Shown here: piece by piece, positions 26,373 to 35,263 of the stretch | Numbering within the stretch: position 1 is the stretch's first letter | Layout: every line of letters starts with the position of its first letter | NCBI RefSeq assembly: GCF_024599655.1 | Contig: NZ_CP102247.1 | Coordinates: forward strand, 1,550,001-1,614,000 | Source of the DNA: Enterobacter asburiae | GTDB lineage: Bacteria; Pseudomonadota; Gammaproteobacteria; Enterobacterales; Enterobacteriaceae | DNA length: 64,000 nt | Direction: 5' to 3' | Translations under genes and position numbers: made by a program | The notes under the pieces: generated by a model | What the model was told of the DNA's origin: nothing | Databases searched by the model: none | Seen by the model: the letters and a program-made list of their open reading frames with translations, nothing else

Positions 26373-27428
26373 ATGAAATTATCTTACGTTACAACCGGCC
26401 TGCTGCTGGCGGGCCTGATGACCGGCTCCGCGCTGGCGGCGGATAAAATCGTTATCGCCCACCGCGGCGCCAGCGGCTATCTGCCGGAGCATACGCTGCC
26501 GGCAAAAGCGATGGCCTATGCCCAGGGCGCGGATTACCTGGAGCAGGATCTGGTGATGACCAAGGACGACCAGCTGGTCGTCCTGCATGACCACTACCTG
26601 GACCGCGTGACGGACGTGGCGGAGCGTTTCCCGGACCGCGCGCGCAAAGATGGCCGCTACTACGCCATTGATTTCACCCTGGCGGAGATCCGTTCCCTGA
26701 AGTTTACCGAAGGCTTCGAGATTGAAAACGGCAAGAAGGTGCAGGTCTATCCGGGACGTTTCCCGATGGGCAAATCTGACTTCCGAATTCATACCTTCCA
26801 GGAAGAGATTGAGTTTGTTCAGGGGCTGAACCACTCCACCGGTAAAAACATCGGTATTTACCCGGAGATCAAAGCGCCGTGGTTCCACCATCAGGAAGGA
26901 AAAGACATTGCCGCAAAGACGCTGGAGGTGCTGAAACAGTACGGCTACACCAGCAAGAAGGACAAAGTCTACCTGCAGTGTTTTGACGCCGCCGAGCTGA
27001 AGCGCATCAAAACCGAGCTGGAGCCGAAGATGGGCATGAACCTCAATCTGGTGCAGCTGATCGCCTATACCGACTGGAATGAAACCCAGGAGAAGCAGCC
27101 GGACGGGAAGTGGGTGAACTACAGCTACGACTGGATGTTTAAGCCGGGCGCGATGAAGCAGATTGCGCAGTACGCCGACGGCATCGGGCCGGATTACCAC
27201 ATGCTGGTGGCGGAAAGCTCAGCGCCGGGCCATGTGAAGCTGACGGCGATGGTGAAAGAGGCGCACGCCAGCAAGATGCAGGTGCATCCGTATACCGTGC
27301 GTGCAGACCAGCTGCCGCCGTATGCCACGGACGTGAATCAGCTTTATGAGGTGTTGTATAACCAGGCGGGCGTTGACGGACTGTTTACGGATTTCCCGGA
27401 TAAAGCGGTAAGCTTTTTGAAGGATTAA
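26373..27428 (+). CDS. glpQ: Periplasmic glycerophosphodiester phosphodiesterase GlpQ
   Basis: GlpQ splits glycerophosphodiesters in the periplasm to G3P and an alcohol, feeding GlpT. The 351-residue precursor has a signal peptide (MKLSYVTTGLLLAGLMTGSALA) and then the GDPD catalytic core: IAHRGASGYLPEHT with His30 and Arg31, EQDLVMTKDDQLVVLHDHYLDRVT with the Ca-binding acidic residues and second catalytic His, and IYPEIKAPWFH later. It is second in the glpTQ operon and is followed by a REP element with no clear T-tract terminator. Confidence 0.97.
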   Translation: MKLSYVTTGLLLAGLMTGSALAADKIVIAHRGASGYLPEHTLPAKAMAYAQGADYLEQDLVMTKDDQLVVLHDHYLDRVTDVAERFPDRARKDGRYYAIDFTLAEIRSLKFTEGFEIENGKKVQVYPGRFPMGKSDFRIHTFQEEIEFVQGLNHSTGKNIGIYPEIKAPWFHHQEGKDIAAKTLEVLKQYGYTSKKDKVYLQCFDAAELKRIKTELEPKMGMNLNLVQLIAYTDWNETQEKQPDGKWVNYSYDWMFKPGAMKQIAQYADGIGPDYHMLVAESSAPGHVKLTAMVKEAHASKMQVHPYTVRADQLPPYATDVNQLYEVLYNQAGVDGLFTDFPDKAVSFLKD

Positions 27429-27438
27429 CGCTGAAATT

Positions 27439-27513
27439 GCCGGGTGGCGGCTGCGCCTTACCCGGCCTACGAACTGCGGTTTTGTAGGTCGGGTAAGCGA
27501 AGCGCCACCCGAC
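27439..27513. repeat. REP/BIME-type inverted repeat between glpQ and yfaE
   Basis: GCCGGGTGGCGGCTGCGCC...CCCGGCCTACG faces GTAGGTCGGGTAAGCGAAGCGCCACCCGAC. It fills the gap between convergent glpQ and yfaE and ends five bases before the yfaE stop, so it probably also serves as the transcript 3' boundary. Confidence 0.85.
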
Positions 27514-27517
27514 ACAA

Positions 27518-27772
27518 TCACATCTCGATCTCTATATCGCCTTTTGCCCGGCAGCAGCAGGGCAAAATTTCCCCTTCGTTGATAAAGGCCAGCGGCTCGG
27601 TCAGCCAGTCCACCTGGCCGGCGACCAGACGGCAGCGGCAGGAGCCGCAGTAGCCGGAACGACACTGGTACTCTACTTCTACCTGATGCGCCTCAAGCGC
27701 CACCAGCAGAGAAGGGTGCTCCTCCCGACACAGTACCTCAGTGCCGGAAAGGCTTAACGTGACGCGTGACAT
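27518..27772 (-). CDS. yfaE: 2Fe-2S ferredoxin-like protein YfaE
   Basis: An 84-residue plant-type ferredoxin that in E. coli helps maintain and repair the diferric-tyrosyl radical cofactor of NrdB. The cluster motif is C37xxxxC42xxC45, with the fourth ligand in the cysteine run near residues 72-74 (ILPCCCRA). The gene is last in nrdA-nrdB-yfaE, and its start touches the nrdB stop (TGATG), which fits a dedicated partner of ribonucleotide reductase. In E. coli inaA follows; it is absent here. Confidence 0.95.
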   Translation of the reverse strand: MSRVTLSLSGTEVLCREEHPSLLVALEAHQVEVEYQCRSGYCGSCRCRLVAGQVDWLTEPLAFINEGEILPCCCRAKGDIEIEM

Positions 27773-28902
27773 CAGAGCTGGAAGTTGCTCAGGTCGTCGG
27801 TGTTGACTTCAGAATCAATCTGACCGACCAGATAAGAGCTCACTTCCACTTCCTGCGGCGCAACCTGCACGTTATCGGACACCAGCCAGGTGTTGATCCA
27901 CGGGATTGGGTTAGAGCGCGTCTGGAACGGCAGGTCGAGACCGACGGCCTGCATGCGGATGTTGGTGATGTACTCAACGTACTGGCACAGGATGTCTTTG
28001 TTCAGGCCAATCATGGAGCCGTCGCGGAACAGGTAGTCTGCCCACTCTTTCTCCTGCTGGGCCGCCAGCACGAACAGGTCGTAGCACTCCTGCTTGCACT
28101 CTTCGGCGATTTCCGCCATCTCCGGGTCGTCCGTACCGCTGCGCAGCAGGTTCAGCATGTGCTGGGTGCCGGTCAGGTGCAGGGCTTCATCGCGGGCAAT
28201 CAGACGGATGATTTTGGCGTTGCCTTCCATCAGCTTGCGCTCGGCAAAGGCGAAGGAGCAGGCGAAGCTCACGTAGAAGCGGATCGCTTCCAGCGCGTTG
28301 ACGCTCATCAGGCACAGGTACAGCTGCTTTTTCAGCGCGCGCAGGTTCACGGTAACGGTTTTACCGTTCACGTTGTGGGTGCCTTCGCCCAGCAGATGCC
28401 AGTAGCTGGTCATCTGGATCAGCTCGTCGTAGTAGTGGGCGATGCCTTCCGCGCGCTTCTGGATCTGCTCGTTGGTAACGATATCGTCAAACACCACCGC
28501 CGGATCGTTCACGATGTTGCGGATGATGTGGGTGTAAGAGCGGGAGTGGATCGTCTCGGAGAACGCCCAGGTTTCCACCCAGGTTTCCAGCTCAGGAATC
28601 GAGATCAGCGGCAGCAGCGCCACGTTCGGGCTACGACCCTGAATGGAGTCCAGCAGCGTCTGGTACTTCAGGTTGCTGATGAAGATATGCTTTTCGTGAT
28701 CCGGCAGCGACTGGTAGTCAATACGGTCGCGGGAGACGTCCACTTCTTCCGGGCGCCAGAAGAAGGAGAGTTGCTTTTCGATCAGCTTTTCGAAGATGTC
28801 ATATTTTTGCTGATCGTAGCGTGCCACGTTGACCGGCTGGCCGAAGAACATCGGCTCTTTGAGCTGGTCGTTTTTCGTCTGTGAAAAGGTGGTGTATGCC
28901 AT
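27772..28902 (-). CDS. nrdB: Ribonucleoside-diphosphate reductase 1 subunit beta
   Basis: The small subunit of aerobic class Ia ribonucleotide reductase carries the diiron centre and the stable tyrosyl radical. The 376-residue length equals E. coli NrdB. The radical tyrosine is Tyr123 in IHSRSYTHIIR (Tyr122 in mature numbering). Iron ligands are visible in SETIHS, ACSFAFAERKLMEG and RDEALHLTGTQHML. The C-terminus EVNTDDLSNFQL contains the tail that docks on NrdA. It is 81 bases downstream of nrdA, and the gap contains a REP unit. Confidence 0.97.
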   Translation of the reverse strand: MAYTTFSQTKNDQLKEPMFFGQPVNVARYDQQKYDIFEKLIEKQLSFFWRPEEVDVSRDRIDYQSLPDHEKHIFISNLKYQTLLDSIQGRSPNVALLPLISIPELETWVETWAFSETIHSRSYTHIIRNIVNDPAVVFDDIVTNEQIQKRAEGIAHYYDELIQMTSYWHLLGEGTHNVNGKTVTVNLRALKKQLYLCLMSVNALEAIRFYVSFACSFAFAERKLMEGNAKIIRLIARDEALHLTGTQHMLNLLRSGTDDPEMAEIAEECKQECYDLFVLAAQQEKEWADYLFRDGSMIGLNKDILCQYVEYITNIRMQAVGLDLPFQTRSNPIPWINTWLVSDNVQVAPQEVEVSSYLVGQIDSEVNTDDLSNFQL

Positions 28903-28946
28903 GAGTGTGTCCTGTGAGAGATTTTGTCAGTCGGGCAAACAAAATC

Positions 28947-28976
28947 GTAGGCCGGGTAAGCGTAGCGCCACCCGGC
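28947..28976. repeat. Single REP unit between nrdA and nrdB
   Basis: GTAGGCCGGGTAAGCGTAGCGCCACCCGGC is one arm of the REP family found at four other places in this window. It lies inside the nrdAB operon. The C-rich palindrome may slow 3' exonucleases and set the NrdA/NrdB mRNA ratio; this is inference. Confidence 0.8.
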
Positions 28977-28983
28977 ATTTACA

Positions 28984-31269
28984 TTAGATCTTACATGCGC
29001 CGCTTTCGCAGCCATCGTCCTGAATTGACGGTACCATGTCGTCCTGCGCGTCTTCCGCACCGTCACGGGTGTTGTGATAGTACAGCGTTTTCACGCCAAA
29101 TTTATAGGCGGTCAGCAGGTCTTTCAGCAATTGCTGCATCGGAACCTTGCCGGACGGGAAGCGCGTCGGGTCATAGTTGGTATTGGCAGAGATCGACTGG
29201 TCGATAAACTTCTGCATGATACCTACCAGCTGCAGGTAGCCGTCGTTGTTTGGCATTTCCCACAGCAGCTCGTAGTTGTTGCCCAGGGTTTCGTAATCCG
29301 GTACGACCTGACGCAGCACGCCGTCTTTCGACGCTTTAATGCTGACGTGGCCGCGCGGCGGTTCAATACCGTTGGTGGCGTTAGAGATCTGCGACGAGGT
29401 CTCGGACGGCATCAGGGCAGAGAGCGTGGAGTTACGCAGGCCGTGGGTCTTGATGGACTCACGCAGGCCTTCCCAGTCGAGGTGCAGCGGCTCGCTGACA
29501 ATCGCATCCAGGTCTTTCTTGTAGGTGTCGATTGGCAGAATGCCTTTCGCGTAGGTGGTTTCGTTGAACCACGGGCACGCGCCTTGCTCTTTCGCCAGCT
29601 CGTTAGAGGCTTTCATCAGATAGTACTGAATCGCTTCGAACGTCTGGTGCGTCAGGTTGTTGGCGCTGCCGTCAGAGTAACGCTTGCCGTTTTTCGCCAG
29701 CCAGTAGGCGAAGTTGATCACGCCGATACCCAGGGTACGGCGGCCCATCGCACCGCGTTTAGCAGCCGGGATTGGGTAATCCTGGTAGTCCAGCAGGGCG
29801 TCGAGCGCGCGAACCGCCAGCACGGCCAGCTCTTCCAGCTCGTCCAGGCTCTTAATCGCGCCCAGGTTAAACGCGGACAGCGTACACAGCGCGATTTCGC
29901 CGTTTTCGTCGTTCACGTCTTCCAGCGGTTTGGTCGGCAGGGCGATCTCCAGGCACAGGTTAGACTGGCGCACCGGGGCGACGACCGGGTCAAACGGGCT
30001 GTGGGTGTTGCAGTGGTCCACGTTCTGGATGTAGATACGGCCAGTAGAGGCACGTTCCTGCATCATCAGGGAGAACAGGTCTACCGCCTTCACGCGCTGC
30101 TTTCGGATGCTGTCGTCTTTTTCGTATTTGGTGTACAGACGCTCGAACTCGTCCTGATCGGCAAAGAACGCGTCATACAGGCCCGGAACGTCGGACGGGC
30201 TGAACAGCGTGATGTCTTCGCCTTTCAGCAGACGGGTGTACATCAGCTTGTTGATCTGCACGCCGTAGTCCATGTGGCGCACGCGGTTGCCTTCAACGCC
30301 GCGGTTGTTTTTCAGGACCAGCAGGCTTTCCACTTCCAGGTGCCACATTGGGTAGAACAGGGTCGCAGCACCGCCGCGCACGCCGCCCTGAGAGCAGGAT
30401 TTTACTGCCGTCTGGAAGTGTTTATAGAACGGGATACAGCCGGTGTGGAACGCTTCACCGCCGCGAATCGGGCTGCCCAGCGCACGGATGCGACCGGCGT
30501 TGATGCCGATACCGGCACGCTGGGAAACGTATTTCACGATGGCGCTGGAGGTGGCGTTGATGGAATCCAGGCTGTCACCACACTCGATCAGTACGCAGGA
30601 GCTGAACTGACGGGTTGGGGTACGCACGCCAGACATGATTGGCGTCGGCAGAGAAATCTTGAACGTGGAGACCGCATCGTAGAAACGCTTCACGTATTGC
30701 AGACGGGTGTCACGCGGGTAGTTAGAGAACAGGCAGGCGGCCACCAGAATATAGAGGAACTGGGCGCTTTCGTAGATCTCACCGGTTACGCGGTTCTGAA
30801 CCAGGTATTTGCCTTCGAGCTGCTTAACCGCCGCGTAGGAGAAGTTCATGTCGCGCCAGTGATCGATAAACCCGTTCATCTGCTCGAACTCTTCTTCCGT
30901 ATAGTCTTCCAGCAGATGCGTGTCGTATTTGCCCAGCTCAACCATTTTCACCACGTGATCGTAAAGCTTCGGCGGCTCAAACTGGCCGTAGGCTTTTTTA
31001 CGCAGGTGGAAAATCGCCAGACGTGCAGCGAGGTACTGATAATCCGGTGCTTCGCGGGAGATGAGGTCTGCCGCTGCTTTAATGATCGTTTCGTGGATAT
31101 CAGACGTTTTGATGCCGTCGTAGAACTGAATGTGGGAACGCAGTTCAACCTGGGAGATAGATACGTTGTTCAGTCCTTCTGCTGCCCAGTCGAGAACTCG
31201 ATGGATTTTGTCCAGATTGATACGCTCGGTAGTACCGTCGCGCTTTGTCACCAGCAGACTCTGATTCAT
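28984..31269 (-). CDS. nrdA: Ribonucleoside-diphosphate reductase 1 subunit alpha
   Basis: The catalytic and allosteric subunit of class Ia ribonucleotide reductase, which reduces ribonucleoside diphosphates to deoxy forms. With the start MNQSLLVTKRDG it has 761 residues, equal to E. coli; an upstream in-frame ATG would add 16 residues with no family support. The ATP cone is at residues 5-95, the specificity region starts near FKISLPTPIMSGVRTPTRQF, active-site cysteines occur in SSCVLIECGD and LCLEIALP, and the redox-active C-terminal pair is in CESGACKI. Upstream lie DnaA boxes and NrdR-like boxes. Confidence 0.97.
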   Translation of the reverse strand: MNQSLLVTKRDGTTERINLDKIHRVLDWAAEGLNNVSISQVELRSHIQFYDGIKTSDIHETIIKAAADLISREAPDYQYLAARLAIFHLRKKAYGQFEPPKLYDHVVKMVELGKYDTHLLEDYTEEEFEQMNGFIDHWRDMNFSYAAVKQLEGKYLVQNRVTGEIYESAQFLYILVAACLFSNYPRDTRLQYVKRFYDAVSTFKISLPTPIMSGVRTPTRQFSSCVLIECGDSLDSINATSSAIVKYVSQRAGIGINAGRIRALGSPIRGGEAFHTGCIPFYKHFQTAVKSCSQGGVRGGAATLFYPMWHLEVESLLVLKNNRGVEGNRVRHMDYGVQINKLMYTRLLKGEDITLFSPSDVPGLYDAFFADQDEFERLYTKYEKDDSIRKQRVKAVDLFSLMMQERASTGRIYIQNVDHCNTHSPFDPVVAPVRQSNLCLEIALPTKPLEDVNDENGEIALCTLSAFNLGAIKSLDELEELAVLAVRALDALLDYQDYPIPAAKRGAMGRRTLGIGVINFAYWLAKNGKRYSDGSANNLTHQTFEAIQYYLMKASNELAKEQGACPWFNETTYAKGILPIDTYKKDLDAIVSEPLHLDWEGLRESIKTHGLRNSTLSALMPSETSSQISNATNGIEPPRGHVSIKASKDGVLRQVVPDYETLGNNYELLWEMPNNDGYLQLVGIMQKFIDQSISANTNYDPTRFPSGKVPMQQLLKDLLTAYKFGVKTLYYHNTRDGAEDAQDDMVPSIQDDGCESGACKI

Positions 31270-31309
31270 GTGGGTTTTACCTGTCCGTGAAATAAAAAAT
31301 ATCCCCCGC

Positions 31310-31348
31310 TTATCCACAGATCCGTCTTGTGACTAACTCTGTGGATAA
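31310..31348 (-). promoter_or_regulatory. Two consensus DnaA boxes upstream of nrdA
   Basis: TTATCCACA at 31310-31318 and its complement TGTGGATAA at 31340-31348 are both perfect R1-type DnaA boxes in opposite orientation, 41-79 bases before nrdA. DnaA control of nrdA is established in E. coli, so these are likely functional. Confidence 0.8.
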
Positions 31349-31394
31349 ATACTACATATAGGGGGTTTGCGATAAGAAAAACGCTATATGGTGA
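31349..31394 (-). promoter_or_regulatory. Pair of NrdR-like boxes upstream of nrdA
   Basis: ATACTACATATAGGGG (31349-31364) and AAACGCTATATGGTGA (31379-31394) resemble the NrdR box ACACWATATATWGTGT at 12 and 11 of 16 positions. Their starts are 30 bases apart, about three helical turns, as expected for paired NrdR boxes. The remaining stretch to ubiG (31395-31568) shows no gene. Confidence 0.6.
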
Positions 31395-31568
31395 GTATTC
31401 TAGTATCGAATCTTTTCAGCACAAGGGTTGATTTTGACGTTAAATTGAGGTTGTGAAAGGGTAAAAAAGGCTAAGTCCTCGTACCGTAAGGCCTGGAAGA
31501 CATGTCAATAATTAAGAAAAAAAATTCAAAATTTGATCGAGTGCTGATTTCTTCAACGAGAGGTCAGA

Positions 31569-31593
31569 ATTGCGCAACATGATGTCGCGCAAT
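31569..31593 (-). terminator. Hairpin after ubiG, possible transcript end
   Basis: ATTGCGCGACAT and ATGTTGCGCAAT (read on the minus strand) form a 12-bp stem with one G-T pair, 24 bases past the ubiG stop. It lacks a downstream T tract, so its role as a terminator is uncertain. Confidence 0.45.
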
Positions 31594-31616
31594 CTTTATA
31601 AGAATAACGAATGACG

Positions 31617-32345
31617 TTAGTCGTTTTTGGCGGTTGTGTGCAACATATAGTTAACATCAACGCCCGGTGCGAGTTTGAATTTATCGGTCAGCGGATTGTA
31701 GTGCAGGCCGGTGATGTGCTGCTCTTTGAGCCAGGTCTGGTCAACCCAGCTTAACAACTCCGCAGGCTTGATGAATTTCTTCACGTCGTGGGTCCCTTTC
31801 GGCACCATGCGCAGCACATACTCCGCGCCGACAACGGCCATCAGCCAGGCTTTACCGTTGCGGTTGATGGTTGAGAAGAAGACCTGGCCGCCCGGCTTCA
31901 CCAGTTTTGCACAGGCGTGCACCACCGACTGCGGATCGGGAACGTGCTCCAGCATCTCCATGCAGGTCACCACATCGTACTGATGGGCGTGTTTCGCCGC
32001 ATGCTCTTCCACGGTTTCCTGCACGTATTCCACCTGTATACCGGACTCCAGCGCATGAAGGCGGGCCACCTGCAGCGGTTCAAAGCCCATATCCAGGCCA
32101 GTGACGTTCGCCCCTTCGCGCGCCATGCTTTCAGCCAGGATGCCGCCGCCGCAGCCGACGTCGAGCACTTTCTTACCGAACAGACCGCCGGAACGCTCCG
32201 CGATATAGCCCAGACGCAGCGGGTTAATGCGATGCAGCGGTTTGAACTCACCTTCGAGATCCCACCAGCGGGACGCCACCGCTTCAAATTTGGCAATCTC
32301 TTCGTGGTCAACGTTGTGAGCCGTCGGGGATTTTTCGGCATTCAT
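31617..32345 (-). CDS. ubiG: Ubiquinone biosynthesis O-methyltransferase UbiG
   Basis: UbiG carries out both O-methylations of ubiquinone synthesis using S-adenosylmethionine. The 242-residue class I methyltransferase shows motif I VLDVGCGGGILAESMA near residues 60-75, motif II GLDMGFEPLQVARLHA, and the post-motif CMEMLEHVPDP. The N-terminal half has the conserved RWWDLEGEFKPLHRINPLRL. It is divergent from gyrA, as in E. coli, and shares a 146-base promoter region with it. Confidence 0.96.
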   Translation of the reverse strand: MNAEKSPTAHNVDHEEIAKFEAVASRWWDLEGEFKPLHRINPLRLGYIAERSGGLFGKKVLDVGCGGGILAESMAREGANVTGLDMGFEPLQVARLHALESGIQVEYVQETVEEHAAKHAHQYDVVTCMEMLEHVPDPQSVVHACAKLVKPGGQVFFSTINRNGKAWLMAVVGAEYVLRMVPKGTHDVKKFIKPAELLSWVDQTWLKEQHITGLHYNPLTDKFKLAPGVDVNYMLHTTAKND

Positions 32346-32416
32346 GGGCGCTTTTACTCCTTATTTAGCAAGACAAAGGAGTATATCAGGCAATCCCCGT
32401 GAATAAAGCGTATAGG

Positions 32417-32447
32417 TTTACCTCAATCACCTCGGCTGTGTTATAAT
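32417..32447 (+). promoter_or_regulatory. Putative gyrA promoter
   Basis: TATAAT at 32442-32447 is a consensus -10, 45 bases before the gyrA ATG. A -35-like TTTACC starts at 32417, giving a 19-base spacer. Long spacers are compatible with the known supercoiling-sensitive control of gyr promoters, but this is a prediction. Confidence 0.55.
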
Positions 32448-32491
32448 TTGCGACCTTTGAATCCGGGATACAGTAGAGGGATAGCGGTTAG

Positions 32492-35128
32492 ATGAGCGAC
32501 CTTGCGAGAGAAATTACACCGGTTAACATCGAGGAAGAGCTGAAGAGCTCCTATCTGGACTATGCGATGTCGGTCATTGTTGGCCGTGCGCTGCCGGACG
32601 TCCGCGATGGCCTTAAGCCGGTACACCGTCGCGTACTATACGCCATGAACGTATTGGGCAATGACTGGAATAAAGCCTATAAAAAATCTGCCCGCGTCGT
32701 CGGTGACGTCATCGGTAAATATCACCCGCATGGTGATACCGCCGTTTATGACACCATCGTTCGTATGGCGCAGCCATTCTCCTTGCGTTACATGCTGGTA
32801 GATGGTCAGGGTAACTTTGGTTCAGTCGACGGCGACTCCGCTGCGGCGATGCGTTATACGGAAATCCGTATGTCGAAAATCGCTCATGAGCTGATGGCCG
32901 ACCTGGAAAAAGAGACCGTTGATTTCGTCGATAACTACGACGGCACCGAGCGCATCCCAGATGTGATGCCAACCAAGATCCCGAACCTGCTGGTTAACGG
33001 TTCGTCCGGTATCGCGGTCGGTATGGCAACTAACATTCCGCCGCACAATATCACTGAGGTGATCAACGGCTGCCTGGCCTATATCGACGATGAAGACATC
33101 AGCATTGAAGGGCTGATGGAACACATCCCGGGCCCGGACTTCCCGACGGCGGCGATCATCAACGGTCGTCGCGGTATTGAAGAAGCGTACCGCACCGGCC
33201 GCGGCAAGATTTACATCCGTGCCCGCGCCGAAGTGGAAGCGGACGCTAAAACCGGCCGTGAAACCATCATTGTTCACGAGATCCCGTATCAGGTGAACAA
33301 AGCGCGTCTGATTGAAAAAATCGCCGAGCTGGTAAAAGAAAAACGTGTTGAAGGGATCAGCGCGCTGCGTGACGAGTCTGACAAAGACGGTATGCGCATC
33401 GTGATTGAGATCAAACGCGACGCGGTGGGTGAGGTTGTGCTGAACAACCTGTACTCCCAGACTCAGCTTCAGGTCTCCTTCGGTATCAACATGGTTGCAC
33501 TGCACCATGGTCAGCCGAAGATCATGAACCTGAAAGAGATCCTGAGCGCGTTCGTGCGTCACCGCCGTGAAGTGGTGACCCGTCGTACCATCTTCGAACT
33601 GCGCAAAGCGCGCGACCGTGCGCACATCCTTGAAGCGCTGGCGGTTGCGCTGGCCAACATCGACCCGATCATTGAACTGATCCGTCGTGCGCCAACCCCG
33701 GCGGAAGCGAAAGCCGCCCTGATTTCCCGTCCGTGGGATCTGGGTAACGTCGCCGCGATGCTGGAACGTGCGGGCGATGACGCAGCGCGTCCTGAGTGGC
33801 TGGAACCTGAATTCGGCGTGCGTGACGGTCAGTATTACCTGACTGAACAGCAGGCCCAGGCGATTCTGGATCTGCGTCTGCAGAAACTGACCGGCCTTGA
33901 GCATGAAAAACTGCTCGACGAATACAAAGAGCTGCTGGAACAGATTGCTGAGCTGCTGCACATCCTGGGCAGCGCAGAGCGTCTGATGGAAGTGATCCGT
34001 GAAGAGCTGGAACTGGTGCGCGATCAGTTCGGCGATGCGCGCCGCACCGAAATCACCGCGAACAGCTCTGATATCAACATTGAAGACCTGATCAACCGCG
34101 AAGACGTGGTGGTCACCCTGTCTCACCAGGGCTATGTGAAGTATCAGCCGCTGACCGACTACGAAGCACAGCGTCGTGGCGGTAAAGGCAAATCTGCAGC
34201 ACGTATTAAAGAAGAAGACTTTATTGACCGCCTGCTGGTGGCCAACACCCATGACACGATCCTCTGCTTCTCCAGCCGTGGTCGTCTGTACTGGATGAAG
34301 GTTTATCAGCTGCCGGAAGCGAGCCGTGGCGCGCGTGGTCGTCCAATCGTTAACCTGCTGCCGCTGGAAGCGAACGAACGTATCACCGCCATCCTGCCGG
34401 TACGCGAGTACGAAGAGGGCGTGAACGTCTTTATGGCGACCGCCAGCGGTACCGTGAAGAAAACCGCACTGACCGAGTTCAGCCGCCCACGTTCCGCAGG
34501 GATCATCGCGGTGAACCTGAACGAAGGCGACGAGCTGATCGGCGTGGATCTGACCTCCGGTTCTGATGAAGTAATGCTGTTCTCTGCGGCCGGTAAAGTG
34601 GTGCGCTTTAAAGAGAATGCCGTCCGCGCGATGGGTCGTACCGCTACGGGCGTTCGTGGTATCAAACTGGCTGGCGAAGACAGCGTTGTTTCTCTGATTA
34701 TTCCGCGCGGTGAAGGGGCTATCCTGACCGTCACGCAGAATGGTTACGGTAAACGTACGGCGGAAGGGGAATACCCAACCAAGTCTCGCGGCACGCAGGG
34801 CGTTATCTCTATCAAAGTGACCGAGCGCAACGGTTCCGTTGTGGGCGCGGTGCAGGTGGACGATGCCGACCAGATCATGATGATCACCGATGCCGGTACG
34901 CTGGTGCGTACCCGCGTGTCTGAGATCAGCGTGGTAGGGCGTAACACCCAGGGCGTAATCCTCATCCGTACAGCGGAAGATGAAAACGTGGTGGGTCTGC
35001 AGCGTGTTGCTGAGCCGGTGGATGACGAAGAGCTCGATTCCATCGACGGTAGCGTTGCGGAAGGCGATGATGATATCGCGCCGGAAGCCGATACTGACGA
35101 TGACGCAGCGGATGACGCTGACGAGTAA
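32492..35128 (+). CDS. gyrA: DNA gyrase subunit A
   Basis: The breakage-reunion subunit of DNA gyrase, 878 residues. The catalytic Tyr122 is in AAAMRYTEIR, and the quinolone-resistance region lies at residues 67-106. Position 83 is Thr (ACC), where E. coli has Ser, and Asp87 is retained. The winged-helix domain is followed by a coiled coil and the C-terminal DNA-wrapping beta-pinwheel with the GyrA box QRRGGKG near residue 560. The C-terminus is acidic (EADTDDDAADDADE). A strong intrinsic terminator follows the stop by 15 bases. Confidence 0.97.
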   Translation: MSDLAREITPVNIEEELKSSYLDYAMSVIVGRALPDVRDGLKPVHRRVLYAMNVLGNDWNKAYKKSARVVGDVIGKYHPHGDTAVYDTIVRMAQPFSLRYMLVDGQGNFGSVDGDSAAAMRYTEIRMSKIAHELMADLEKETVDFVDNYDGTERIPDVMPTKIPNLLVNGSSGIAVGMATNIPPHNITEVINGCLAYIDDEDISIEGLMEHIPGPDFPTAAIINGRRGIEEAYRTGRGKIYIRARAEVEADAKTGRETIIVHEIPYQVNKARLIEKIAELVKEKRVEGISALRDESDKDGMRIVIEIKRDAVGEVVLNNLYSQTQLQVSFGINMVALHHGQPKIMNLKEILSAFVRHRREVVTRRTIFELRKARDRAHILEALAVALANIDPIIELIRRAPTPAEAKAALISRPWDLGNVAAMLERAGDDAARPEWLEPEFGVRDGQYYLTEQQAQAILDLRLQKLTGLEHEKLLDEYKELLEQIAELLHILGSAERLMEVIREELELVRDQFGDARRTEITANSSDINIEDLINREDVVVTLSHQGYVKYQPLTDYEAQRRGGKGKSAARIKEEDFIDRLLVANTHDTILCFSSRGRLYWMKVYQLPEASRGARGRPIVNLLPLEANERITAILPVREYEEGVNVFMATASGTVKKTALTEFSRPRSAGIIAVNLNEGDELIGVDLTSGSDEVMLFSAAGKVVRFKENAVRAMGRTATGVRGIKLAGEDSVVSLIIPRGEGAILTVTQNGYGKRTAEGEYPTKSRGTQGVISIKVTERNGSVVGAVQVDDADQIMMITDAGTLVRTRVSEISVVGRNTQGVILIRTAEDENVVGLQRVAEPVDDEELDSIDGSVAEGDDDIAPEADTDDDAADDADE

Positions 35129-35143
35129 TGTCTCCTGATGCAA

Positions 35144-35168
35144 AAAAGGGCCGGATTCCGGCCCTTTT
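35144..35168 (+). terminator. Intrinsic terminator of gyrA
   Basis: AAAAGGGCCGG-ATT-CCGGCCCTTTT forms a long GC-rich stem ending in a T tract, 15 bases after the gyrA stop. Confidence 0.93.
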
Positions 35169-35263
35169 CTTTTGCACAAGCAGATAAGTCAACGTTGCGA
35201 CCTGGCGCGTTTACCGCTACCTTAACCACATTCTTTTGACCCCGACGGCGGAGCCTCGCCCCC

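Noticed and set aside
27766..28884. Open frame of 372 codons antisense to nrdB
   Set aside because: Same shadow effect as for nrdA; it covers nrdB exactly and has an unnatural composition.
29074..31290. Open frame of 738 codons on the strand opposite nrdA
   Set aside because: It mirrors the codon pattern of nrdA, a common effect of GC-rich third positions. It has no ribosome-binding site or recognisable domain, and nrdA is certain.
32738..32740. GyrA Thr83 as an acquired quinolone-resistance mutation
   Set aside because: Thr83 is the natural residue in several Enterobacteriaceae, and the better known resistance replacements (Leu, Ile, Phe, Tyr) are not seen; reported as a finding with that caution.
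32822..35179. Open frame of 785 codons antisense to gyrA
   Set aside because: It is a codon-mirror shadow of gyrA. The translation is rich in His, Gln, Arg and Phe with no known domain.
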